A stretch of DNA of 64,000 nucleotides, from the NCBI GenBank assembly GCA_964607755.1, contig CAZSMC010000019.1, positions 4,507 through 68,506 on the forward strand. The letters run 5' to 3'. The stretch comes from CAZSMC01 sp964607755. GTDB taxonomy: Bacteria > Zhuqueibacterota > Zhuqueibacteria > Residuimicrobiales > Krinioviventaceae. The position numbers were made by a program, and so were the translations under genes. Of this stretch, positions 46,435 to 55,601 are shown in pieces; positions within the stretch are counted from its first letter, which is position 1; every line of letters begins with the position of its first letter. The notes below the pieces were generated by a model, which did not search any database, was not told where the DNA came from, and saw only the letters and a list, made by a program, of their open reading frames with translations.

Positions 46435-47904
46435 TCAGGCGTAGCCCAATTCACGCATCTTGTTCCATGTCTCCTTGTCGAAAGCCGGTTGCGTCGTGTC
46501 TGCCACATGAGGCTTAAATGTCCCAGTCCATTTTTCCAGCGCGCTTTTGCACTCTAAAACGTGCTCACTCTGTGATGAATAAAGATCGTCACGTTCTTGA
46601 GGATCGTTCTGCATGTCAAAGAACTCATGCCAACCGTCCGAAGCCCAGATGAATTTGTGTTCTTTTGTCTGGTAGGCTCTCAGATCCCGGCAATAGTGCG
46701 CAAGCTCGTGTTTTGCCAGGTCTTTGCGTCTTTTAAGCCAACGGTCGATCATCATTTCGGGATTATAGGTTTCGGTAAGAGCAGCTTTGCGGGGCATGGT
46801 GTTCAGGAATGACAAGCCTTGTTTGTCCTCTTTGCAGTGCCACTCAACGCCGATACCGTCTAAAATGGTTGGCACAATATCAACCGTTTGTACGAGATCC
46901 GTGCTGTGCTGGCCTGCCTCAAACCACTGCGGATAGCGAACGATCAGCGGAACACGAATCAGTTTATCATAGATACAAAAAGCGTGCCAGAAAAATCCTT
47001 TCTCTCCCATGTTCTCACCGTGATCTGAAGTGACAAAAATCACGGTGTCGTCCATTATATCAAGCTGTCGAAGCGTTTCGAAAATGCAACCCAGTCGCCA
47101 GTCAATGTAAGCAATTTCACCATCATACAATTCCAGATAGTGCTGCACATCAGTTTCGGTAAAAATTTTGTGGCCGGCAAAATACCCCATGTGATCGAAT
47201 TGCAAATAAGCACCTTCCTGCAAGATAGATCCTGAAAAAAACCGGCGGCGATAGGGATATGGAGGAAAATAAATAGAATGCGGTTCCTGGTAATGGATGT
47301 AAGCGAAAAAGGGACGATCCTTATCTTGTGATTTTATCCATTTCTTAAATGCAATTTCAGTGGCATAAGCACCATCATCCCGGGTAAGCATACGGGGCTT
47401 ATTGAATTGATCCAGCGCATCTTTGATCAGAAACCGGGTTTGCATGGGCAAAGCATTACGTATTTTTTTATAAAATTCGTTTTCGTTATCCTTGACTACA
47501 TTATTGTTTTGGTTTTCCTCATTTCCTTTATATAGAAATGTGTCAAAACCCTGAGAAAGACCGGTTTTACTGCTCAGGTACATATTGTTTGAAAAGCAAA
47601 TTGTGGAATAGCCGTTCCGGCGTAAAATTGAAGGCAGAGAAATAATATCCGGATCGAGATAATACCGTTGATTAGTATAGCCGTGAACAGTGGGATAGAG
47701 ACCGGTTAAGATGGATGCCAGAGATGCACCTGTCCAATTTGCGGCTGTGAAAGCGTTTTCAAAAAGAACGCCTTCTGTGGAAAACATATCCAGATTCGGG
47801 GTTGTCTCACGTGGACAGCCGTAACTTGACAAACGGTCAGCGCGCACACTGTCCAGGCTAATGATTAATATATTCGGTTTTTTGTTGTTTATTGTTTTTC
47901 GCAT
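46435..47904 (-). CDS. Sulfatase-superfamily protein with Thr at the nucleophile position
   Basis: A 489-residue alkaline-phosphatase/sulfatase-fold protein: NILIISLDSVRADRLSSYG (metal-binding Asp18), then NWTGASLASILTGLYP, and VTSDHGENMGEKG (metal Asp/His). True sulfatases have Cys or Ser in C/S-x-P-S-R, which is matured to formylglycine. Here the site reads T58-G-A-S-L, so the formylglycine chemistry is impossible. A Thr nucleophile is known in phosphoethanolamine and glycerol-phosphate transferases of the same superfamily, which suggests a phospho-transfer or hydrolysis. There is no signal peptide, so a cytoplasmic location is implied. It is in the polysaccharide cluster. Confidence 0.82.
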   Translation of the reverse strand: MRKTINNKKPNILIISLDSVRADRLSSYGCPRETTPNLDMFSTEGVLFENAFTAANWTGASLASILTGLYPTVHGYTNQRYYLDPDIISLPSILRRNGYSTICFSNNMYLSSKTGLSQGFDTFLYKGNEENQNNNVVKDNENEFYKKIRNALPMQTRFLIKDALDQFNKPRMLTRDDGAYATEIAFKKWIKSQDKDRPFFAYIHYQEPHSIYFPPYPYRRRFFSGSILQEGAYLQFDHMGYFAGHKIFTETDVQHYLELYDGEIAYIDWRLGCIFETLRQLDIMDDTVIFVTSDHGENMGEKGFFWHAFCIYDKLIRVPLIVRYPQWFEAGQHSTDLVQTVDIVPTILDGIGVEWHCKEDKQGLSFLNTMPRKAALTETYNPEMMIDRWLKRRKDLAKHELAHYCRDLRAYQTKEHKFIWASDGWHEFFDMQNDPQERDDLYSSQSEHVLECKSALEKWTGTFKPHVADTTQPAFDKETWNKMRELGYA

Positions 47905-47939
47905 GTCAGCTTTTGTGTTTCTTGTTCTCGGACCTGTTA

Positions 47940-49187
47940 TTAGAGTATTGTCCAGCCGGTTTTAGCTTTTAAAAAACTGGCAATATTTTTGGCCCGTTGA
48001 GTATAGGTGAACTTTTGCACCGCCTTAAAAGCGTTCGAGCTCATGTGTTCTGCCAGCTCTGGATTATTCAGAACCGTGCGAATGCCGTCAGCCAGATCCT
48101 CAGGCTTGGCAGTCACAAGGTAACCATTTTTTTTATGCTGCAGCACTTCCCGGAACACCGGTAGATCGCTGGCAACCACCGGACGGCCGGCTGCCATATA
48201 TTCAAATAATTTCAACGGTGACGTGTACTCGCGTAAAGAATAATTATACGTGTTTGGCAATATCAGCACATCGGCAGCCGCTTGATATGAAGCTATTTCC
48301 CGCGGCATAATAAATCCAGCAAAGTGGACATTTGCCATTTGCTCGGCATGGGTCATTTTTTTCACTTCAGCAATTGTTTTAGGTGTACCGCCTAACAGAT
48401 AAAAATGGACATTATCCTTAAAATGAGCAGCAGCACGAATAGCATTTTCCACACCTTTACCGTGGGCAAATCCGCCGGAATACATGACAATTTTTTTATC
48501 CATTGGTAAATCAAGCTGTTTTCGCAACTGCGCAATGGGAATGTTGGCATCCCGGTTCCGAAAGTCTCTTACACCGTCCGGTGCCACATAGATATGCTCC
48601 GGTGGAATGTTATATGTGCGCACCAGATCATCTTTTAGAGCATTGGTAATACTGACAATTCCATCGCAATGAGTAATAATATATTTAAACAATCGCTGAG
48701 GGCGTTGGATTAATGCATGCGCCTCGACGAAAATTTTGACCGGCTTGTTCTTCAGCCAACTGCGACGGTAGCGGCAAAAAATATAAGCAGAATTCAAGTT
48801 CCTGGAATAAATAATAACCGGTTTATTAAATTGACCTGTAAGCACATTTTTAATGACATAGGCGGCTGTTGAAGCCAGAATCGAGGTTCCGCCAATTACA
48901 GGAATTTTCGGATTCTTTTTTCCATCCATACCATAACCGATGTCAATGCCGTACCGTGGCTTGCTCAGACTCAATAAACTCGGAATGGTTTTCATTTTGA
49001 AATTATTTTCCACGCCATAAAAATGGCGTATATCTGTATCATTATATTGCGACATATCATGATAGTACGGCCGGATAAAAGTCACATCCAAACCCAACCG
49101 GGCAAATGACTCAACCATGTGCATCTGTTGAATGCTCACTGCATCCCGGTTAGGGAATCGTTCATTTGTCAGGTAGAGAAATTTCAT
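47940..49187 (-). CDS. GT4 family glycosyltransferase
   Basis: About 415 residues. MKFLYLTNERFPNRDAVSIQQMHMVESFARLGLDV is the N-terminal GT4 strand-loop; MYSGGFAHGKGVENAIRAA and TSPLKLFEYMAAGRPVVASDLPVFREVL the donor half. The ATG at 49187 follows AAGGATGAT; an upstream start at 49229 overlaps the flippase gene. It belongs to the polysaccharide cluster. Confidence 0.9.
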   Translation of the reverse strand: MKFLYLTNERFPNRDAVSIQQMHMVESFARLGLDVTFIRPYYHDMSQYNDTDIRHFYGVENNFKMKTIPSLLSLSKPRYGIDIGYGMDGKKNPKIPVIGGTSILASTAAYVIKNVLTGQFNKPVIIYSRNLNSAYIFCRYRRSWLKNKPVKIFVEAHALIQRPQRLFKYIITHCDGIVSITNALKDDLVRTYNIPPEHIYVAPDGVRDFRNRDANIPIAQLRKQLDLPMDKKIVMYSGGFAHGKGVENAIRAAAHFKDNVHFYLLGGTPKTIAEVKKMTHAEQMANVHFAGFIMPREIASYQAAADVLILPNTYNYSLREYTSPLKLFEYMAAGRPVVASDLPVFREVLQHKKNGYLVTAKPEDLADGIRTVLNNPELAEHMSSNAFKAVQKFTYTQRAKNIASFLKAKTGWTIL

Positions 49188-49188
49188 A

Positions 49189-50394
49189 TCATCCTTTAAA
49201 TTGTCCGCGAAACCGATAAACAAGAGCATAGCTGGCTATCATACGCAACAGGGTCATAATGAGCAAGGAAAGAGCAACTCCGGTCACGCCCATTTTTTGC
49301 ACCATAAAATACAACAAGCCGATGTAAAAAATCATTGATATCACATTGATTCGCGTATGCCAATTCAGAGCAAAACTGTCCAGGCGGCCCACTGTTAAAC
49401 TTGCGCTTAGATTATACATTAGCCGGAGTGCGCCGACCAGGGCCAGCAACTGGAGCAAATAAGCGCCGTAATCGTATTTTCCGGCATACAAAATGTGCAG
49501 AATAAATTTAGCACCGACCAGAAATGCGAGCAAAAGCAAAAAGGTGAGCAAAGCCAGTCCTATAACAATTCGTTTGAGCCGAATTATTTGCTGGCGGCCA
49601 AATTCTGGCACCCAGACATATTTTGATGCGCGTCCTAGAATATTAAAAGCTTGTACTGGCACCAGACAAGCAGCGTACAGGCCCAGCGCTTCGTAACCTA
49701 AAAAATTCGGAATAATCAGTCTGTCAAACGAATTCATAATCGCTACTGCAGCCTGGGATGCAAATAAAACCACACCGGATTTGTAGTATTCGGACGGTAC
49801 CTTTTCTTGTCCCTGGGGAATTGTCCGAAAAGTATAAGCGCCAGAAAAAGCAGAGACTAAAAATATAATAAAGATATATCCAAAGATAGCGCTGGTTTTA
49901 TCGATCGCCAGTGTGAAATAAGCCGCAACAAGCACAAGGAAAAACAAGCCCCGAAACGCGTTTAGGATAATGATTGCCTGGTTGTAACGGGCCTGGCTGC
50001 GCACCAGATTGGAAAAGAACAAAATTGCACTGTAAAAAACAGCGGCAAGAACAAGTCCTGTGAGCTTGGCTATATTCAAACCATAAACAAAATAAGAAAT
50101 TGCTGCACCAATGCAAATAAGCAAAAACGCGCCAGCCAAGACATTGATAAAAGCTATAGACCATTTGTAATTGCGCGGATCATTCCGGCTAAAAAACCGG
50201 GCAGTTGCCAAATCTTGCCCCCATACTGCCAGTGGAGGAATAAAGAGTATCAAAGTACGCATCAAGGTGAATTCACCAAAATCATTTTTGGTCAGCAATC
50301 GGCCTAAAATAATTGACGACAGAGATGCAAAAACCATAATGACAGCGAGTACAAAAGACACGCCGCCGATGTTCATAATCATTTTACGCAGCAT
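49189..50394 (-). CDS. Oligosaccharide flippase (Wzx-like, MOP superfamily)
   Basis: A 401-residue protein with about ten to twelve membrane helices (IGGVSFVLAVIMVFASLSSIILGRLLTKNDFGEFTLMRT at the N-terminus, then repeats of hydrophobic segments). The N-terminal GRLLT-x-x-DFGE motif is typical of polysaccharide flippases. It would move the undecaprenyl-linked repeat unit from cytoplasm to periplasm. It is one of the core Wzx/Wzy-type genes in this cluster and lies 18 bp after the polymerase/ligase gene. Confidence 0.9.
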   Translation of the reverse strand: MLRKMIMNIGGVSFVLAVIMVFASLSSIILGRLLTKNDFGEFTLMRTLILFIPPLAVWGQDLATARFFSRNDPRNYKWSIAFINVLAGAFLLICIGAAISYFVYGLNIAKLTGLVLAAVFYSAILFFSNLVRSQARYNQAIIILNAFRGLFFLVLVAAYFTLAIDKTSAIFGYIFIIFLVSAFSGAYTFRTIPQGQEKVPSEYYKSGVVLFASQAAVAIMNSFDRLIIPNFLGYEALGLYAACLVPVQAFNILGRASKYVWVPEFGRQQIIRLKRIVIGLALLTFLLLLAFLVGAKFILHILYAGKYDYGAYLLQLLALVGALRLMYNLSASLTVGRLDSFALNWHTRINVISMIFYIGLLYFMVQKMGVTGVALSLLIMTLLRMIASYALVYRFRGQFKG

Positions 50395-50412
50395 AAAGAG
50401 CGTTCGAATTCA

Positions 50413-51897
50413 TCATTGTCGCAGGTTATCCGGATTTTCAGTCATCAATTTTCCGGTGTTATTTTTGTAAACTATATAATACGAACTTGCAGCTATAGCC
50501 ATCATCACATAAAAATAAATATAGCCGCCAGGCGGATGCTTGTCGACCATGCCATGCACACACATGGCACCAAGCCCTGCCAAAAGCGCAATATTGATCA
50601 GGGAAATGGTTCGATTTTCTGATTTTATTGATTTTAAAAGCGTCGCGCCAAACATGATCATCATGCTTAACAACATGCCAAAACCTAAAAGTCCGGTTTC
50701 TCCGATTACGAGCAGATACATATTGTGCACAGGACGTGGAATGGTGCCAAATCGCCGGCCGAGAATGGTATCATTGTATTGCTGCATGACTTCGGCGTAA
50801 TTATTAATCCCGACTCCGCCTATGGGATGATCTTGAATCAAATTAAAAGCAATTTGCATCATCGGGATGCGGCTCATAGCTGAGCCATGGTCTTCACCGT
50901 AAAGACGTTCTTCAATCATATCCGAGAACGCAAAAGTCATAATCGTAATAAGAATAAGAGCAGCGATCCCTGGTCCAATGAGCGAACTGAATCTCATTGC
51001 TTTTGATTTAATAGCAAAATAGAACAGAATAGCCAGAGCAAAGGTAAAGCTAACCCAGGCGCCGCGAGAGCCGGTCATAATTAGAGCGACGATTCCCAGG
51101 CCAAAAACAGAAATTGCAAAAAAGCGCATCAACTTTTGTTTTTCGATAAGGAACAAGGCAAAACACATTGGTAACAAAATTTCCAGAAACATGCCCAATC
51201 GGTTAGGATGGCCCAAAGTCCCCATAACACGCCATGGTCCGGCCCCCTCTTCCCGGATAACCGGTTCGCCAAAAAAGGCAAGTCCCAGCGTACCGCCTTT
51301 TATCATTTGCAATACTCCGATAAAGCTCTGTAATCCTACAATGAAAGCCAAAGCCCATGCCAGCAATCGAATATCCTGCACGTCACGGATATGGTTAGCC
51401 AAAACGAGAAAGAGGAAAAAAAGTTTTAACATAGTATAGATTTGCATAACAGCCAGGTCCATTCGAGGTGCCCAGAGCAAGGTCAGCACACAAACCTCAA
51501 TGTAAAGGATAGTTGGTATGGCGAGACGGGGATAAAAATAAAAGGTGGTTTTTCGTTTTCCTGCCAGCTCAAGTATTAACAGGAAAAAAAGCATCAGAGC
51601 GAAAATATCGACTGCTGAAACACCCATGGTATGGGCGCCAGCTTGCTCTTCAAAAGTGTGATAAAAATTCATATCGATGTGCAATGGCATCAACAACACG
51701 AGTCCGGACATTAACAGATGGCGAACATTGCCGGCTATGAGTAAAGTAAACGGGAAAAATATTCCAAGAATAACGAGCCACCACACTTCTATTGGCAATT
51801 CAGCCAGCACGAAAAATAAAAGTCCGAGAGCGGCACTTAACGAAACGAATAGTATTATCTGAATTGCTTTTGATTTTTTAACGAGCTCTATCATCAA
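50413..51897 (-). CDS. O-antigen polymerase/ligase family protein (Wzy_C/WaaL)
   Basis: A 494-residue multi-pass membrane protein with about twelve helices. The C-terminal part carries the Wzy_C pattern: TGSRGAWVSFTFALAILFY, a periplasmic loop with GGVGINNYAEVMQQYND and RPVHNMYLLVIGETGLLGFG with conserved Arg and His. Such proteins either polymerise repeat units or attach the finished chain to lipid A core. Sequence alone does not decide between the two. Confidence 0.88.
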   Translation of the reverse strand: MMIELVKKSKAIQIILFVSLSAALGLLFFVLAELPIEVWWLVILGIFFPFTLLIAGNVRHLLMSGLVLLMPLHIDMNFYHTFEEQAGAHTMGVSAVDIFALMLFFLLILELAGKRKTTFYFYPRLAIPTILYIEVCVLTLLWAPRMDLAVMQIYTMLKLFFLFLVLANHIRDVQDIRLLAWALAFIVGLQSFIGVLQMIKGGTLGLAFFGEPVIREEGAGPWRVMGTLGHPNRLGMFLEILLPMCFALFLIEKQKLMRFFAISVFGLGIVALIMTGSRGAWVSFTFALAILFYFAIKSKAMRFSSLIGPGIAALILITIMTFAFSDMIEERLYGEDHGSAMSRIPMMQIAFNLIQDHPIGGVGINNYAEVMQQYNDTILGRRFGTIPRPVHNMYLLVIGETGLLGFGMLLSMMIMFGATLLKSIKSENRTISLINIALLAGLGAMCVHGMVDKHPPGGYIYFYVMMAIAASSYYIVYKNNTGKLMTENPDNLRQ

Positions 51898-51957
51898 AAC
51901 CCAGTTTTATACTATTAAGAAACGAAAGACAAATTTTTATTCCGGTTCGTTACTGGA

Positions 51958-53247
51958 TTACTCAACCTGTCGCCGGGCGGTCAGTTTTTCAAACATCGAA
52001 ATCATTCCGGCAGCGGTAAACATCAAAATATAGGGTTCCAGGGGAATCCGGTACCTCACTTCTGCAACGATGAGAGAATAGCCAAAAGAAATGGCAGCAA
52101 TGGTGAGTAAAATCAATATTTTTTTTCGCCGAAAAGGATTTGTCGACACAACACCAATCACCGCAAAGAGAAATGTTGGCAGCATGACAGAAATGCTTCC
52201 TACTTTGACCAATCTCCAGAATCCTGAAGGTTTGGCAGAAACGATGCGTGAATCTTGTTCCTTTACCTTTTTCACGTAACTTTTATTTTTTGTATCCAGG
52301 CGGTCCGGATAAAGCGACCAGAAATGTCCGAGTTCAGTGATTAAATATTGAATGGATTCCACAGGATGTTTCAAGTATTTTTGCATAATATTGGGCAGCG
52401 CATCCTGTTTTGTGCCAGCGGGATGTGCTTTTAAATATTCAGTTGTTTCTGAAAATCCATTCTCAATTTGATCTCTATGATCTTTAACATTTTCCATATC
52501 AGGAAACACGGTGTGCGGCACTGGTCGCACCAGAACGAACCGATCATATTTCTGAAAATTTCTCAAAGTCCAGGGTGTTAATACCGCGGCGAAAAGTATC
52601 AAAAATAACGCGGCCGAAGCAAGTTTGTAGCCGAACTTTTTTCTTGTTCCGATAAGCAGCCAAAGAATCCAGAACGGTAACGCGAAAAACAGTGCCGGCG
52701 TGGTGAGTGTTGCTGCTCCGGCCAATCCGCCGCTCAGCGCATAATATCCGAGAGATTGCTGTTCATCCGCGAGCAGCAGAAAAAAAACAGACGCTGCTGT
52801 CAAAACAGTAAAAAGATTTGTTGGATATAATATTCCCACAATGAGCAAAAAATGCGGATAAATTGCAGCAATGCCTGTCGCTACCAACGCTACCTTGCGA
52901 TGAAACAATTTTTTACCGATCCTATAAATCAGGTAACACAACAGTACACTTAAAAACGCTTCAACGATCCGCATTGCGGTAAAGGATGCGCCAAAAAGCC
53001 CATAAACGCCGGCCATAAATAACGGATACATGGGCGACCGGTCATATTTTTCGCCGAATCCTTCTCCCTGCAGCAAGCTTCTTGCTGCCCCGTCATAGTG
53101 CCGGGTATCGGAAAAATAAATGCCCTCCGGATTTAAAACCAGAACAAACGCAAAGCGTATCACCAAAGCCAGCAGGAGAATGGTAACCAACTGATTCTTT
53201 GGATTAGATCGATACCACTTGGTGAGACGAAATCGAATATTGTTCAT
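51958..53247 (-). CDS. ArnT-like glycosyltransferase (PMT_2/GT83 type)
   Basis: A 429-residue integral membrane protein. GIYFSDTRHYDGAARSLLQGEGFGEKYDRSPMYPLFMAGVYGLFG is the first periplasmic loop with the Asp typical of GT-C enzymes. About ten membrane helices follow. GT-C enzymes use a polyprenyl-phosphate sugar as donor on the periplasmic face. A role in adding a sugar to the glycan or to lipid A is inferred. It sits between the polymerase/ligase and a GT2 gene. Confidence 0.87.
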   Translation of the reverse strand: MNNIRFRLTKWYRSNPKNQLVTILLLALVIRFAFVLVLNPEGIYFSDTRHYDGAARSLLQGEGFGEKYDRSPMYPLFMAGVYGLFGASFTAMRIVEAFLSVLLCYLIYRIGKKLFHRKVALVATGIAAIYPHFLLIVGILYPTNLFTVLTAASVFFLLLADEQQSLGYYALSGGLAGAATLTTPALFFALPFWILWLLIGTRKKFGYKLASAALFLILFAAVLTPWTLRNFQKYDRFVLVRPVPHTVFPDMENVKDHRDQIENGFSETTEYLKAHPAGTKQDALPNIMQKYLKHPVESIQYLITELGHFWSLYPDRLDTKNKSYVKKVKEQDSRIVSAKPSGFWRLVKVGSISVMLPTFLFAVIGVVSTNPFRRKKILILLTIAAISFGYSLIVAEVRYRIPLEPYILMFTAAGMISMFEKLTARRQVE

Positions 53248-53409
53248 TTTTTACCGCCTGGAAATTGATTTAAAAGTCGTTAATACAAAGAAATATTCAT
53301 ATACGCACAATCATTTTCAAATCCCCTATAGAGAGCCGTATTTGAAAATAATTAATTGCAAAAAATATAGGAATTTTTAACCAAATTCAAATTAATTCTT
53401 TTCAAAGTA

Positions 53410-54405
53410 TCAGATTTTTCTGTTCTTGAATAATCCGTACCACTCTCCCAAACCATAAGCCAGGTGAGTTGCGATGAAAATAAAAATCAGGTTTGCCCAA
53501 AGTGAGTACTGTTTCTCGCGAATCACTGCCATGCAGCTTGACAACAAGACAAGTATTAGATATAAAAGGAGAGGAATAAAAAAAACCGGATACACAAACC
53601 CAATAATCGCGCCTAAAAATGCAAGTACCAGCAACATGGGAAAGAACAGAATAAGTTCACTGCGACCGGGATGTTTTCGCATCAGCCACAAACGGCCTTT
53701 GCCGTAAACGAACATATTTTTTATCCATGAACGGAATGTGCTGCGCATGTGATGTTCCACCGCAGTATCGGCAAGATAAACCATTTCGTAACCCGCAACT
53801 TTTAACCGAAAACTCATGTCCTGATCTTCCCCAATGTTACCCAGTTTCTCGTCAAACCCGCCGATGTCGAGAACGCTCTCTCTGTGATACATCACATTGA
53901 CGGTTGGCAAGTGAGGAACCGGCCTGTCGGTGTGAAATCTTTTTCCTTGCACAGAGCCATGGCTTCCGAGGAAGGTATTAAGAAAAACATGCAGCGTGCG
54001 ATAAAAAACAGAATGATCCTGGGGAGGCACATTGGACCCGCCAACTGCGACAAGATTTTCATGTTTTTGCCGATGACGCTCGAATCCGGCGGAAAGCCGG
54101 GCAAGCCAATTTCTCGGAGCGCGGCAATCAGCGTCGGTGAATGCGACATAATCGTATTGTGCCTGTTCCAGACCAATATTCCGGCTGCCAGCAATACCTA
54201 ATACCGGATTTATAACGATTCGAATGTTGGATTGGTTTTGAGCATATTCTTCAATCACCTGCCTGGTGCCGTCCGTAGAGTTGTTATCTACAAATACAAT
54301 TTCATAATAATCATTCGGATAATCCTGCTGAGCAAGGGATATGATGCAAGGTTCAATGGTCGCTTTGGCATTATAACAAACCACGACAACCGAGATCTTT
54401 AACAT
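53410..54405 (-). CDS. GT2 family glycosyltransferase with membrane tail
   Basis: A 331-residue protein: VVVCYNAKATIEPCIISLAQQDYP, EIVFVDNNSTDGT and AFTDADCRAPRNWLA (DxD motif) in the GT-A domain, a conserved GEDQDMSFRLKVAGYE segment, and two C-terminal membrane helices. It transfers a sugar to a lipid-linked acceptor in the cytoplasmic leaflet. Confidence 0.92.
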   Translation of the reverse strand: MLKISVVVVCYNAKATIEPCIISLAQQDYPNDYYEIVFVDNNSTDGTRQVIEEYAQNQSNIRIVINPVLGIAGSRNIGLEQAQYDYVAFTDADCRAPRNWLARLSAGFERHRQKHENLVAVGGSNVPPQDHSVFYRTLHVFLNTFLGSHGSVQGKRFHTDRPVPHLPTVNVMYHRESVLDIGGFDEKLGNIGEDQDMSFRLKVAGYEMVYLADTAVEHHMRSTFRSWIKNMFVYGKGRLWLMRKHPGRSELILFFPMLLVLAFLGAIIGFVYPVFFIPLLLYLILVLLSSCMAVIREKQYSLWANLIFIFIATHLAYGLGEWYGLFKNRKI

Positions 54406-54419
54406 TGGCTTCTCATATT

Positions 54420-55589
54420 TTAAAAGAACGCGACATTTCCGACGTGCAAATCACAACAACGCGCACAGATTGGCAATAATTTGTGTTCCTTCAAATGCCG
54501 CCGGAAATTTCGGTATCGTTCACCATTCCAAATGTCAGCAAACCGTTCTTCGCGGACATTTCCGGCAATATAATCCGGAAAATCAGGACATGGTGTCACA
54601 TCACCATTCGGCATCAGATAGGTTTTGAAATAGATAGTGTAGCATGTTTTTGCACCAAAGGTTTCATCAAGATCGTAATAATATTTTTCCAGTCCTTCAT
54701 CGTAAATACCGGGTGAAACCGTGATGGGAAAATCCGCATTATTGTTTTTTAATTTGATCAACTCTTTGCGGAGCTCATCGAGCGCCAGGCCGTTTGGTTC
54801 ATAAACAAAACCTTTCCATGACGTGGCTTTAGTGCCGAGACACTTTTGCATCACCTTTTCATACAACTGTCCTTTTTCATTGGACGTGAACCAAAAGTGA
54901 TTAAAACTGAGAGTATCTCCTTCCAAATCCCTGGTAATATTGATGAGATCGTGCAAGTGATCGTAATAGTCCGGATTAATTACACCCCGGATTCGAATGA
55001 CCGGATGGCGCTTTTTCTGCTGTTTTTTAAGCTCCTGAACTTTTTGTATGCCCGCTTTTATTTGCTGATAAAGTCCGGGCACACCGCGGATCTCATCATG
55101 AACTTTTTCCGGGCCGTCGATTGAGATAATTAAATCATCCATGCCCAGGCTAACAATTTGTTCTGCGCTGCGTTGCAGAAACTGGGCATTCGTGTTCATC
55201 TGTACTGTAAGGCCGCGGCTTTTGGCGTGTTCAACAATATCCCAAATCCCTTTATAAATGAGCGGTTCTCCGCCCCAGAGATAAAAATTGGGTTTATAGC
55301 CTGCCACCTGGTCGATGAGGTCTTTCCATTGATCTGTATTCAAATGATCGCGAAAGAAACTGTCCGGTATGCCTTTATCTCCGACTTTGGGCTGGCCGCA
55401 CATTTTGCAATTGCAGTTACACAGATTTGTCAACCGGGCGGCAATGACATTTGGCGGCGAAGCATATCCATCTCGAAAATTATAGTTCCATTTAGCCAGG
55501 TTCTCATCAAGCAATGTCACTTTGGCTTTATGCCAGGCTAATCGCGGATTCTTGAGTGCTAATTTTATCTTTTTTTGAAAAACTGACAT
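54420..55589 (-). CDS. Radical SAM/SPASM domain enzyme
   Basis: A 389-residue enzyme. The radical SAM cluster motif is CNCNCKMC (Cys57, Cys61, Cys64, i.e. CxxxCxxC). The SPASM region at the C-terminus is rich in Cys (KTCYTIYF, TPCPDFPDY, CARCCDLH). Such enzymes cleave S-adenosylmethionine to start radical chemistry; SPASM members modify peptides, sugars or alcohols. It lies between a GT2 and the carbamoyltransferase, 12 bp from the latter, so a sugar-nucleotide or lipid-linked sugar modification is a fair guess. The exact reaction cannot be read from sequence. Confidence 0.9.
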   Translation of the reverse strand: MSVFQKKIKLALKNPRLAWHKAKVTLLDENLAKWNYNFRDGYASPPNVIAARLTNLCNCNCKMCGQPKVGDKGIPDSFFRDHLNTDQWKDLIDQVAGYKPNFYLWGGEPLIYKGIWDIVEHAKSRGLTVQMNTNAQFLQRSAEQIVSLGMDDLIISIDGPEKVHDEIRGVPGLYQQIKAGIQKVQELKKQQKKRHPVIRIRGVINPDYYDHLHDLINITRDLEGDTLSFNHFWFTSNEKGQLYEKVMQKCLGTKATSWKGFVYEPNGLALDELRKELIKLKNNNADFPITVSPGIYDEGLEKYYYDLDETFGAKTCYTIYFKTYLMPNGDVTPCPDFPDYIAGNVREERFADIWNGERYRNFRRHLKEHKLLPICARCCDLHVGNVAFF

Positions 55590-55601
55590 AATTCGTCCGT
55601 G

